Assembly (NCBI GenBank): GCA_018269055.1
Contig: JAFDVI010000020.1
Span: 496,001 to 560,000 of the forward strand
Reading direction: 5' to 3'
DNA: 64,000 nucleotides
Source: Acidobacteriota bacterium
GTDB lineage: Bacteria; Acidobacteriota; Blastocatellia; RBC074
The notes under the pieces are model-generated. The model worked only from the letters and a program-made list of their open reading frames with translations. It ran no database searches and was not told where the DNA came from. The position numbers and the translations under genes were made by a program. This document shows positions 43,030 to 51,681 of the stretch, piece by piece (position 1 is the stretch's first letter; each line of letters opens with the position of its first letter).

Positions 43030-44394
43030 CTACTTTTTATTGCTGATGCAAAACAGGTTCTTCTCGCCGCGAATGAAAATCATTCCATCGGAAATCGCTG
43101 GCGAAGCATAGACGGGTTCGCCAACGGAATTCGTCGCCAGAATTTCGTGCTTCGGCCCGGCTTTGACGACGTAAGTGTCGCCGTCTTCGCTGGTCAGCAG
43201 GATTTTTCCGTCAAACGCAACGGGCGAAGCCGTAAACGTCGCAGGCACGGGAATGCGTCCACCTTCATAAATCATCTTTCCGGTTTTGGCGTCCAGACAA
43301 GTCAGAATGCCTCGGTCGGTCATCAAGTACAGATTGTCGCCATATAGAATCGAAGACGGAATGTAGGCCGTGCCCTTGTCGTAGCTCCACGCCAAATGGG
43401 TTTCCGTCACATCACCGGAACCGCCCAATTTAATGGCCAGCGTCTTTTTGGTCGGAAAGCCCGAATACGCGTAAACCATTCCAAATCCGGCCAACGGCGT
43501 AGGCAGCGCGTTGCTTTGAAAACTTTTCACGCGCCACAACTCTTTGCCAGTTTTGGGTTCGTAGGAAATGATCCATTCAAATCCGCTGGCGACGACTTCC
43601 GTGCCTTTGGCGGTTTTGATCGCCAGCGGCGTTGACCAACCTGCCTGCACCGGGCGCGGCGTTCGCCACAATTCCTTGCCTGTCTTTTTATCCACGCCGG
43701 CGATGAAGGATTTTTTGCCTTCGTCTTCGTCGCATTGCAGCACAATGACGTCATCCGCCATCACGGGCGAAGTGCTCGGCCCCATTCCGACGCTGGCGAT
43801 TTTGGCAATCGGCGTTTTCCAGATCAGCTTGCCGTTCAGGTCATAACAATACAGCCCGTCGCCTTCGCCACCGAACCAGGCGTAAACGTGCGCTCCATCG
43901 GTGACCATCGTCGGCGCAGCGTAACTGCCTTTGCGGTGGCGACCGTCGTACACCGTTCCGCTATAGGCCAACTGTTCCCACAGGATTTTTCCCGCGTTGC
44001 GATCCACGCACAGCACCTTGAAGGTGTGTTTGCGATCCGCGGCGATGGAATCCGGATGGACATATTCCTGGCCTTCGATGATGTGTGTAACGGCTTTGGC
44101 GCCGGGAACGACCTCGCCTTCGATGTCCGCAGTCAAAAAGATTTTGTTGCCCCAGACAATCGGCGACGAATGCCCGCGACCGGGCAACGCCGATTTCCAT
44201 TTGATGTTTTGGTTGGTTTCGGCGTTCCATTCAAAGGGAAGGTTGGTTTCCGTGGAAACGCCTGTGCCTTCGGAACCCCGCCAAGCCGTCCAGTTGGAAT
44301 TTGGCGCGGCATTACTGCCAACAGGCCTGAAAGCAACAAAGGCGATCAAGCCCAAAACGAAAGCTGAAAACAGCAGAGTGAATTTTCGATTCAT
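43030..44394 (-). CDS. Secreted PQQ-type beta-propeller protein 2
   Basis: The 454-residue protein has an N-terminal export signal (LLFSAFVLGLIAFVAF). It starts TAWRGSEGTGVSTETNLP and carries LCVDRNAGKILWEQLAYSGT, YDLNGKLIWKTPIA, GVDKKTGKELWRTP, YEPKTGKELWRVKS and CLDAKTGKMIYEGGRI blades. It ends IRGEKNLFCISNKK, matching the C-termini of propellers 1 and 3. No catalytic residues are seen. It lies 81 bp after the Uma2 gene and 10 bp before the lipocalin-like gene. A scaffold or binding role at the envelope is inferred. Confidence 0.85.
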   Translation of the reverse strand: MNRKFTLLFSAFVLGLIAFVAFRPVGSNAAPNSNWTAWRGSEGTGVSTETNLPFEWNAETNQNIKWKSALPGRGHSSPIVWGNKIFLTADIEGEVVPGAKAVTHIIEGQEYVHPDSIAADRKHTFKVLCVDRNAGKILWEQLAYSGTVYDGRHRKGSYAAPTMVTDGAHVYAWFGGEGDGLYCYDLNGKLIWKTPIAKIASVGMGPSTSPVMADDVIVLQCDEDEGKKSFIAGVDKKTGKELWRTPRPVQAGWSTPLAIKTAKGTEVVASGFEWIISYEPKTGKELWRVKSFQSNALPTPLAGFGMVYAYSGFPTKKTLAIKLGGSGDVTETHLAWSYDKGTAYIPSSILYGDNLYLMTDRGILTCLDAKTGKMIYEGGRIPVPATFTASPVAFDGKILLTSEDGDTYVVKAGPKHEILATNSVGEPVYASPAISDGMIFIRGEKNLFCISNKK

Positions 44395-44475
44395 GAGTTT
44401 GGTTACTCCTGTCTTTGGTAAGCGCAGGATTTGATGATCACGGTCAGAACAGTAGACTATTGAGTTAAAACAGCT

Positions 44476-44940
44476 TCAAAGTTTAATGCTTGGAACAAGC
44501 TTGGATTTTTTGATTTTGCCAGTGTGAGAGTAAAAAGAAATTTCCTTTTTGCTATTCACAACCCACACTTCCAAGGCACCTTTTGCAAGATAAAGCCCAA
44601 CTTTGTGTTCGATTTCTTTTTTAGAGTTGGAAGGAGAAACGACTTCGATACAAATTTCAGGCGCTTTCGGATAAGGTGTGACATCACCATATTCGGCAAT
44701 GAAATCTTCTGAAGCCCAGGCGATGTCAGCGACTTTCACCCCATCAGAAGTATCTACCGAACACTCGGTAATAACCTTTCCATTTTTCTTTCGACGACGA
44801 ACTTCAAACCCAACATCGGATTGAATAATCCCATGGCGATTCGACGCCGGACTCATCAGGATTTGGCCGAATTGGTTCGTTTCGATCTTAAACGGCAAGT
44901 CCTTCAAAAATGGATTGTTAAGCACCTCATCCCAAGTCAT
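44476..44940 (-). CDS. Uma2-family PD-(D/E)XK nuclease-like protein
   Basis: The 154-residue product from the ATG at 44940 (AAAGGG upstream) is a compact Uma2/DUF820 protein. GVKVADIAWASEDFIAEYG supplies the Asp and PEICIEVVSPSNSKKEIEHK the Glu and downstream basic residues of the PD-(D/E)XK core; LYLAKGALEVWVVN follows. It starts 5 bp after the stop of propeller 3 and so shares its transcript. A longer frame to 45030 overlaps that gene and is rejected. It differs from the Uma2 protein at 18468, which has a Lys-rich tail. Confidence 0.85.
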   Translation of the reverse strand: MTWDEVLNNPFLKDLPFKIETNQFGQILMSPASNRHGIIQSDVGFEVRRRKKNGKVITECSVDTSDGVKVADIAWASEDFIAEYGDVTPYPKAPEICIEVVSPSNSKKEIEHKVGLYLAKGALEVWVVNSKKEISFYSHTGKIKKSKLVPSIKL

Positions 44941-44945
44941 TGCTT

Positions 44946-46313
44946 TTACCCTTTCTTTCCGATGCAGAACAGATGTTTGTCGCCGCGAATGAAGAGTTTT
45001 CCGTCGGCGATGGCAATCGAAGTTCGGCAAGGTTCACCAATCGTATTCGTCCCCAGCACTTCGTGTTTCGGCCCGGCTTTGATGACGAAGGTTTCGCCGT
45101 CGTCGTTGGTCAACAAAATCTTGTCTTCAAATGCCACGGGCGAAGCGCCGTAAAACTTGGCGTTGACCGGCACACGGCCGCCTTCGTAAACGACTTTGCC
45201 GGTTTTCGCATCCAGGCAGGTCAGCGCGCCCTGGTCGTTCATCAGGTACACATAATCCCCGTACAAAATCGGCGAAGGCACATACGCCGTTCCCTTGTTG
45301 TATTTCCAGGCGATGTTGTCCGTGCCGTCCAAATTGCCGGAAGCTCCCAGGCGAACGGCAGTGACGACTTTGCTGGGATAACCCGAAGACAAGATCGCCA
45401 GTCCGTGGCCGATGACGGGCGTGGCGATGGCGTGGCTTTTCAACCCACTGGTGCGCCACAACTCTTTGCCAGTCGCCGGATCGTACGAAATCAGGAATTC
45501 ATTGCCGCTGGTGATCATTTCCGCGCGCCCGGCAGTTTTGGTGATGACGGGCGTAAACCAGCTTCCCTGGATTGGGCGAGCGACGCGCCAAACCTGATTG
45601 CCAGTCTTTTTGTCCAGCGCAACCATAAAAGAATCTTTGGGCACAGCCAGATTCTGATCGCAGACGAAAATGACCAGGTTTTCATACAACACTGGCGAAG
45701 CGCCCACGCCCATTCCGAAGGTGTCAATGTTGCCGATGTTTTTCTTCCAAATCAGCTTGCCGTTGAAATCGTAACAGTAAATGCCTTCGGAGCCGAAATA
45801 GGTGATGACGTATTTGCCATCCGTGACCGCGGTCGGCGCAGCGTAATTGCCACGTTTGTGGCGGTAATCGAAAACCGTCCCGGAATACGAAATTTGTTCC
45901 CACAGAATCTTGCCGGTGTCTCGATTCAGGCAAAGCGTTTTGAAGGTGTGAAGCTTGTCAACACTGTCCCAATCCGGATGCTGATACTCTTTGTCGCCCA
46001 GCATGTGTTTCGGAGCTTTGTGCGTAGCCGGCGCCGGGCCACCTTCGATATCCGTTGTCAGGAAAATCTTGTTTCCCCAAATAATCGGCTGCGAAAACCC
46101 TTTGCCGGGAAGCTCCGCTTTCCACAAAACGTTTTTGGTGTCGCTCCATTCGGTTGGCAGGTTTTTGTCGTAGGAAATGCCCTGCGAATCCGGGCCGCGC
46201 CATTGTGCCCAGTTCGAGCTTGCGGCGGCGTCCACCGAAAGCTGGTTTGCCGTTTTGCTGACGGCCAAAATTGCCAAAGCTGCCAAAAGCAGCGCGAAAA
46301 TCAGTTTTCTCAT
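44946..46313 (-). CDS. Secreted PQQ-type beta-propeller protein 3
   Basis: The 455-residue protein has a signal peptide (LIFALLLAALAILAVSKTA). It opens NWAQWRGPDSQGISYDKNLP and contains CLNRDTGKILWEQISYSGTV, YDFNGKLIWKKNIG, ALDKKTGNQVWRVARP, YDPATGKELWRTSG and CLDAKTGKVVYEGGRV. It ends IRGDKHLFCIGKKG. It overlaps the upstream GNAT gene by 4 bp (ATGA), so translation is coupled. As with its paralogues, it looks like a non-enzymatic BamB-type propeller. Confidence 0.85.
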   Translation of the reverse strand: MRKLIFALLLAALAILAVSKTANQLSVDAAASSNWAQWRGPDSQGISYDKNLPTEWSDTKNVLWKAELPGKGFSQPIIWGNKIFLTTDIEGGPAPATHKAPKHMLGDKEYQHPDWDSVDKLHTFKTLCLNRDTGKILWEQISYSGTVFDYRHKRGNYAAPTAVTDGKYVITYFGSEGIYCYDFNGKLIWKKNIGNIDTFGMGVGASPVLYENLVIFVCDQNLAVPKDSFMVALDKKTGNQVWRVARPIQGSWFTPVITKTAGRAEMITSGNEFLISYDPATGKELWRTSGLKSHAIATPVIGHGLAILSSGYPSKVVTAVRLGASGNLDGTDNIAWKYNKGTAYVPSPILYGDYVYLMNDQGALTCLDAKTGKVVYEGGRVPVNAKFYGASPVAFEDKILLTNDDGETFVIKAGPKHEVLGTNTIGEPCRTSIAIADGKLFIRGDKHLFCIGKKG

Positions 46314-46789
46314 TTAAGAGCATCTCCTGTCGTAAAAGTATCAATTGCCAACCGAGGGAGTCGTCGCTGCTGTCCTTCGATTGTGGAAACAACTTGACCA
46401 ATCCTTTTCGCTCCGGCTTTCAAATAAAAGCCTTCGGCATTTGGATCGGAAACGATTTCAATTTGCCGGGTGCCGCTTGTTGAGGCGCGATCCATTGCAT
46501 GAGCTAACAGTTGGCGACCGATGCCTTTGCCAACCCATTCGGGTAAAACCCACAGATGATCAAGCTCCGTTCGGCCTTCTGATTTGACCAGCGCATAAAA
46601 GCCAATCAGTTCGCCGTTTTCAATGGCGGCAAACACTTCGTTGCGTTCGATAAATTCCGCCGTGATCGTCAGGTCGTCGCGCCAGATTTCAATCCAGCTT
46701 TCAGGATACCCCCAGTGTCGTTTGGCGGCGAAGGCAATGTCGGTCAATGCCGCCGCTTCTTCAGAATTCGCTCGACGAATGCTCAACAT
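46310..46789 (-). CDS. GNAT-family N-acetyltransferase
   Basis: This 159-residue acetyltransferase of unknown substrate starts with LSIRRANSEEAAALTDIAF. The acetyl-CoA-binding core reads LDHLWVLPEWVGKGIGRQLL near 85 (the V/L-P-x-x-x-G-K-G-I-G form of motif A). NAEGFYLKAGAKRIG near 125 is motif B with the usual FY-KxGF-like pattern. ATG at 46789 is preferred to an in-frame GTG at 46825. Its stop overlaps the start of propeller 3 (ATGA). It is embedded among propeller genes, but whether it modifies them or a small molecule is unknown. Confidence 0.88.
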   Translation of the reverse strand: MLSIRRANSEEAAALTDIAFAAKRHWGYPESWIEIWRDDLTITAEFIERNEVFAAIENGELIGFYALVKSEGRTELDHLWVLPEWVGKGIGRQLLAHAMDRASTSGTRQIEIVSDPNAEGFYLKAGAKRIGQVVSTIEGQQRRLPRLAIDTFTTGDALK

Positions 46790-46837
46790 AGCAACGGAAG
46801 GCAGCGGATTTTGCCTGAACCGCACACGATTCCCTGC

Positions 46838-48208
46838 CTACTTCGAAGCTTTTTGGTTTTGGGCGGATTTGTCGGCCACAGCGATCAAATGCTTCTGGCT
46901 GCGAATAAAAATCATGCCGTCGGAAATGGCGGGCGTCGCCATCATCACTTCCCCGACAGGATTGGCGGACAGCAATTCAAATTTCGGCCCGGCTTTGACG
47001 ACAAACACTTCGCCGTCCTCGCTGCTGAAATACACCTTGCCGTCGGCGGCAACGGGCGATGCGCTGTATGACCCGGCTTTGTCGCTGATGCGTTGCTGAT
47101 AAATCCGTTCGCCGGTTTTGGTATTGTACACGCGCAATATGCCATCGTTATTGCAGACGTACAGGTAATCGCCATAAGCCACGGGGGTTGGTTGATAGCT
47201 GCCGCCGCGCTGAAGACTCCAGGCGACGAACTCGTTTGAGGTTTCGCCCTGTTTGAGCGAAATGTCGCCGTTGGCCGTTCCCTGCTTGATGGCGTAAATT
47301 GGTTGATTCGGACGATAGCTGTTGCAGATAAAAATCAGATCGTGCGCGGCAATTGGCGTAGTCGAAGTCACTTCCGGATTGCCGGTCAGCTTCCACAATT
47401 CTTTGCCGGTCAGCGGGTCGTAACCGCGCGCGGCTTTGGTGGCGTTCGTCACCAGTTCGACGCGCTGTTTGCCTTCAACGATGGTCGGCGATCCCCACGA
47501 AGGAATCTCCGCGCGGTCGGTTTTCCAAACCTGTTTGCCGTCTTTCAAACTGTACGCGGCGATGAACGAACTCTTTTGAATATCGCACTGGACGATCACC
47601 AGGTCTTTATAAATGATCGGCGAACTCGCCGTTCCCCATTGATAATCCGGATCGAAAAACCAACCGGCATCCAGCACGCCCAAATCCTGTTTCCATTTCA
47701 AATTGCCTTTGAAATCGTAACAATACAGCCCTTCAGAACCGAAAAAGGCGACGACGGATTTGCCGTCGGTCGTGGGCGTGGAACTGGCGAAGCTGGATTT
47801 GATGTGACGCTTGGTTTTCGGCACGCCTTCGTAGGCGATTTTTTCCCACTGAATTTTGCCGGTCTTTTTGTCCAGGCAGTACACCTTGAAAGTGTGTTTT
47901 GACAGGTCGGCGGCGGAATCCACATCGCCGAAATAACCGGAACGAAACACGGATTTCGGGTCGCTGCTGACGGCGGTGATGACGAACACCTTCCCGCCCC
48001 AAACGATTGGGCTGGCGTGCGCCAGGCCGGGAATTTCAACTTTCCAGGCGATGTTGATGTTTTTTTCGACATCCCAACTGACCGGCGTCGTTTTCCCTTC
48101 CGCGATGCCCGCTGCTCGTTCGCCGCGAAATGAGGGCCAGTTTTGCGCACGCGCTGTAACAGTCAGGCATATAACGGCAATGATGATCGCGAAAATTCGA
48201 TTCCTCAT
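46838..48208 (-). CDS. Secreted PQQ-type beta-propeller protein 4
   Basis: The 456-residue protein has a signal peptide (IFAIIIAVICLTVTARAQ). It opens NWPSFRGERAAGIAEGKTTP and carries CLDKKTGKIQWEKIAYEGVP, YDFKGNLKWKQDLG, YSLKDGKQVWKTDR, YDPLTGKELWKLTG and VYNTKTGERIYQQRI blades. It is more divergent than propellers 1-3, for example in its C-terminal IRSQKHLIAVADK. Its ATG overlaps the ankyrin gene stop by 4 bp. It shows no metal or PQQ catalytic residues that I can identify. Confidence 0.85.
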   Translation of the reverse strand: MRNRIFAIIIAVICLTVTARAQNWPSFRGERAAGIAEGKTTPVSWDVEKNINIAWKVEIPGLAHASPIVWGGKVFVITAVSSDPKSVFRSGYFGDVDSAADLSKHTFKVYCLDKKTGKIQWEKIAYEGVPKTKRHIKSSFASSTPTTDGKSVVAFFGSEGLYCYDFKGNLKWKQDLGVLDAGWFFDPDYQWGTASSPIIYKDLVIVQCDIQKSSFIAAYSLKDGKQVWKTDRAEIPSWGSPTIVEGKQRVELVTNATKAARGYDPLTGKELWKLTGNPEVTSTTPIAAHDLIFICNSYRPNQPIYAIKQGTANGDISLKQGETSNEFVAWSLQRGGSYQPTPVAYGDYLYVCNNDGILRVYNTKTGERIYQQRISDKAGSYSASPVAADGKVYFSSEDGEVFVVKAGPKFELLSANPVGEVMMATPAISDGMIFIRSQKHLIAVADKSAQNQKASK

Positions 48209-49020
48209 TTTGCCTCCTTCTTTAAGACCAATTCCCCGCCGCCGTTCTTCCAGGTGAGGCCTGTGACGTTGCCGCCTTCGACGGTGAAGGTCAGGATTGC
48301 GCCGATGGCTTTATCAACGTCAAAGGTGTGCTGCGCGGTTGGAATCAAATCGCTGTCAAACCCATCCGGCGTAGACATCATCAACTTTCCACCCTTGACT
48401 ACAAATTTGAATTCAAAGCGGTCGTTTTTGTACACGCCTTCATAGGTTTTCAGCGTGGCTTCGTCCACTTTGAAATCCACTTTGGGTTTGGGCTTGGCTC
48501 CGGCCTTTTTGAGCGCCTCAACGACTTCCGTGTAGCCGTTTTTTTCGGCAATGGTCAGCCACATAGTCAACGATTCGGGTTTGAAATCCCCCATGGTCAG
48601 CAACGTCTCCACGGTTTTGGTCTGCCCCATGCTGACAGCCATCGCGGTGGTAGGTTCTTTGCTGGCGGGCTTCTTTTCGACGAGCAACTTGACGATTTCG
48701 GATTGATCGCGTTGCACAGCCCAACTGACGGGGTTGGATTTATAAAACGTATCGCGGATTTCCGTGTCGGCTCCGGCTGCCAGCAACAGCTTGACGATTT
48801 CAACGTTACCACGGTCGCAGGCAAAAAAGAGTGGCGTCGCACCGTATTCGGTCTTGGCATTGACGTCCGCGCCCTTGGCCAACAACTCCTTAACCGCCTC
48901 GACGTTGCTTTTGCGCGCGGCAATAATCAATTCGTCATTGAGCGCCTGATTTGCGGTTTGCGCCAACGCGCACCATGGCGCCAGCAACACAACCACTAAT
49001 GCGATTCGGTAATTGGGCAT
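48205..49020 (-). CDS. Secreted ankyrin-repeat protein
   Basis: The 271-residue protein from the ATG at 49020 (GGAGG upstream) has a signal peptide (IALVVVLLAPWCALAQ). It has four to five ankyrin repeats: VEAVKELLAKGADVNAKTEY, GATPLFFACDRGNVEIVKLL, SNPVSWAVQRDQSEIVKLLV and TMWLTIAEKNGYTEVVEALK. The C-terminal 80 residues form a beta domain (YEGVYKNDRFEFKFVVKGGK). Ankyrin repeats mediate protein-protein contacts; export suggests an envelope or extracellular partner. It is the first gene of the coupled minus-strand series. A longer frame to 49131 has no signal peptide and is rejected. Confidence 0.88.
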   Translation of the reverse strand: MPNYRIALVVVLLAPWCALAQTANQALNDELIIAARKSNVEAVKELLAKGADVNAKTEYGATPLFFACDRGNVEIVKLLLAAGADTEIRDTFYKSNPVSWAVQRDQSEIVKLLVEKKPASKEPTTAMAVSMGQTKTVETLLTMGDFKPESLTMWLTIAEKNGYTEVVEALKKAGAKPKPKVDFKVDEATLKTYEGVYKNDRFEFKFVVKGGKLMMSTPDGFDSDLIPTAQHTFDVDKAIGAILTFTVEGGNVTGLTWKNGGGELVLKKEAK

Positions 49021-49362
49021 GACTTGCCTCCTGCGAAAGCGTACACCAGCCCCCGCAAATTGTTGAGATGAGCCGTCGTCTTGTAAGCGGAATTCTCCGC
49101 CGTCAAAAGAAACGGCGTATCGGTCTTCCAAATTGCTGTTTTTGTTTCCAAGCAGATTCGCCTTGAAGGAACGAGCCTGAACAGCGACAAAAACGCTATC
49201 GATTGATGCCAGGTTTCGGAAAACCCGCCTTGAACTGTCGGCAACGGCAAATTATAGTTTGATTTCAAACACGTCAACAAAATCAACGCAACCAAACAGA
49301 CATCAACCCTGTATTTCATGAACGGAACTGTCACCAACTCATACTCGTTCATAGGATCGCTT
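49021..49362. other. Divergent intergenic region between propeller transcription units
   Basis: This 342-bp region must hold promoters for the minus-strand ankyrin-propeller series and the plus-strand propeller at 49363. No clear -35/-10 pair or operator was recognised, and no ORF in it has a credible start. Confidence 0.4.
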
Positions 49363-51639
49363 ATGAAAACACATGTCTTTCGATACGCTCTCCTGGTAGC
49401 GGTAATTGTCGCATTTTCACTTCCCAGTTTTCACAATGTTAGTTCAGCGCAATCGCCTGCTCGTGCAAAATCCGGCAGCGATTGGCCAGACTGGCGTGGC
49501 CCTACACGAGACGGCGTTTCTCTCGAAAAAGGCCTGCCCGACAAATGGTCATTGAAAGGGGAAAACCTGCTCTGGAAACAACCATACGGCGGACGTTCCG
49601 CACCGATTGTGATGGGCAATCGTGTATTTCTGTTCAACTCGGCGGGCGAAGGCGCGACCATGCAGGAACGCGTCTTGTGCCTGGACGCGGACACGGGCCG
49701 TAAGATTTGGGAATACCGGTTCAACGTCTACTCATCAGACGTTGCCACTCGCCGCATAGCGTGGTCTTCGCCGGTCGGCGATCCGACGACCGGCAATGTC
49801 TATGTGTTTGGCGCCAGCGACGAATTGGTCGCCTTGTCGAATGACGGCAAGCTGCTTTGGAATCGTTCGCTGACCGACGAATGCGGCGCCTGGACAACGC
49901 ACGGGGGTCGCACGGTTTCGCCCATCATCGAAGGCGATCTGATCATTGTCAGCACAATTTCCGAAGGCTGGGGCGATAACGGTCCCCGCGCGCACCGATT
50001 TTACGCCTTTGATAAACGGACGGGTGAGACAGTTTGGATCAACAAACCCGGAGGCAGGCCTTATGACACGGTCTATCCAACGCCTGTCGCGGCGACAATC
50101 AACGGCATCCGGATGATCTTTGTTGGCGGAGCGGATGGCGCAGAATATGCGCTGAAAGCGCAGACCGGCGAGGCAGTATGGAGTTTTCCCATGACCAAAC
50201 GCGGAATCAACAACTGCGCGGTCGTCAAAGGAAACATTGTTTATGCGTCGCACAGCGAAGAAAATTACGACACGAACGAAATGGGAATGCTCGTGGCGAT
50301 TGATGCGACGGGCAAAGGCGCGCTCGGCAAAGACAAAATCAAATGGACGCTCACGGGGTTTCGCGGCGGGTACTCTTCGCCGGTGATTGACGGCGATCGT
50401 TTGTATCAGTTTGATGACAGCGCGGTTCTCGGCGCATTCGATCTCACCAATGGCAAACAACTTTGGGAAAAGAGCCTGGGCATTTCACAACGATCTTCGC
50501 CGGTGTTGGCCGATGGAAAACTTTACGTGGGCAATGAAACCGGCAAATTTTACATTTTGAAACCCAGCGCCGAAGGCTGCCAGATTCTGTCGGAAGTGGA
50601 CCTGGAGCAGACCGACAAAATCGAAACCAAAACCGAAGCGGGCGATGACCTGATCGCCGCCAACGAACAAATTATCGGTTCGGTTGCGGTTTCGCGCGGA
50701 CGAATCTATCTGGTTTCGACCAAAAACATTTACGCCATTGGTAAAAAGACCAAATCGCCTGCGTTGCCAGCCGTGCCCGAAAAGGCCGAAACTGCGCCCG
50801 CCGATGCCGCAGTGACTACCGTGCAGATTGTTCCGGTGGATTTGGTGATGAAACCCGGCGAAACCGCAAAATTCCGCGTTCGGTTGCTTGACGATCACGG
50901 ACGGTTCATTCGCGAAGAATCCGGCGCGACCTGGGCAATGGAAGGGTTGAAAGGCTCTGCCGCCAACAATCAATTCACTGCCGCTGCCGATGGCGGCACG
51001 CAAGCCGGGAAATTGAAGGCAACCGTCGGTTCGGTTTCGGGGGCCGCGAGTATCCGAATCATTCCAACGCCTCCGTTTTCCGACAACTTTGAATCGTATC
51101 CAGTGGATGCCATTCCGAAGTACTGGATCAATGCCATTCCGAAATATGCCGTCAAAGACCTGGAAGGCAACAAGGTGCTGCTTAAGAAATCCGATAACCC
51201 TGCGTTCCAGCGTGCACGCAGCTTTTTCGGATCAACCGATTTGTCGAATTACACCGTCGAAGCCGATGTGCGCGCCACGGAAAAGCGTCGCCAAATGGGC
51301 GATGCGGGCATCGTCGCCCAGCGATATCAATTGGTACTGTTCGGCAACAGCCAGCGTCTGGAATTGACTTCATGGCAGATTGAAACGGTGCGCGGAGCCA
51401 AACAGCCGTTTGAGTGGAAGAAAGACACCTGGTATCGGTTGAAATTGGAAGTCGCGAATTTGCCCAACGGCACAGCGCGTGTGCGCGGCAAAGCCTGGGC
51501 GGCGTCTGAAAACGAACCTGCCAATTGGATGATCGAATACATTGATCCAATCCCCAACAAACGTGGGGCTCCGGGCGTGTTTGCGTATGCCCCAAGTGAT
51601 GTCTACTTCGACAACATCAAGGTCACGCCGAACAAATAG
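49363..51639 (+). CDS. Secreted PQQ-type beta-propeller protein 5 with lectin-like C-terminal domain
   Basis: The 758-residue protein is the largest of the series. After a signal peptide (YALLVAVIVAFSLPS) comes a propeller (about 30-450): DWPDWRGPTRDGVSLEKGLP, CLDADTGRKIWEYRF, AFDKRTGETVWINKP and ALKAQTGEAVWSFPM. Residues 480-560 look Ig-like (VDLVMKPGETAKFRVRLLDD). Residues 565-758 are a jelly-roll, LamG/DUF1080-like domain (FSDNFESYPVDAIPKYW, SNYTVEADVRATEKRRQMG and a final DVYFDNIKVTP). This C-terminal part may bind glycans or be a sugar-modifying domain. ATG at 49363 is chosen because the signal peptide starts there. Propeller 6 follows after 42 bp. Confidence 0.82.
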   Translation: MKTHVFRYALLVAVIVAFSLPSFHNVSSAQSPARAKSGSDWPDWRGPTRDGVSLEKGLPDKWSLKGENLLWKQPYGGRSAPIVMGNRVFLFNSAGEGATMQERVLCLDADTGRKIWEYRFNVYSSDVATRRIAWSSPVGDPTTGNVYVFGASDELVALSNDGKLLWNRSLTDECGAWTTHGGRTVSPIIEGDLIIVSTISEGWGDNGPRAHRFYAFDKRTGETVWINKPGGRPYDTVYPTPVAATINGIRMIFVGGADGAEYALKAQTGEAVWSFPMTKRGINNCAVVKGNIVYASHSEENYDTNEMGMLVAIDATGKGALGKDKIKWTLTGFRGGYSSPVIDGDRLYQFDDSAVLGAFDLTNGKQLWEKSLGISQRSSPVLADGKLYVGNETGKFYILKPSAEGCQILSEVDLEQTDKIETKTEAGDDLIAANEQIIGSVAVSRGRIYLVSTKNIYAIGKKTKSPALPAVPEKAETAPADAAVTTVQIVPVDLVMKPGETAKFRVRLLDDHGRFIREESGATWAMEGLKGSAANNQFTAAADGGTQAGKLKATVGSVSGAASIRIIPTPPFSDNFESYPVDAIPKYWINAIPKYAVKDLEGNKVLLKKSDNPAFQRARSFFGSTDLSNYTVEADVRATEKRRQMGDAGIVAQRYQLVLFGNSQRLELTSWQIETVRGAKQPFEWKKDTWYRLKLEVANLPNGTARVRGKAWAASENEPANWMIEYIDPIPNKRGAPGVFAYAPSDVYFDNIKVTPNK

Positions 51640-51681
51640 AATGGCACTCTGTTCAACTCCGTATCATCAAGAGGAGCAATT

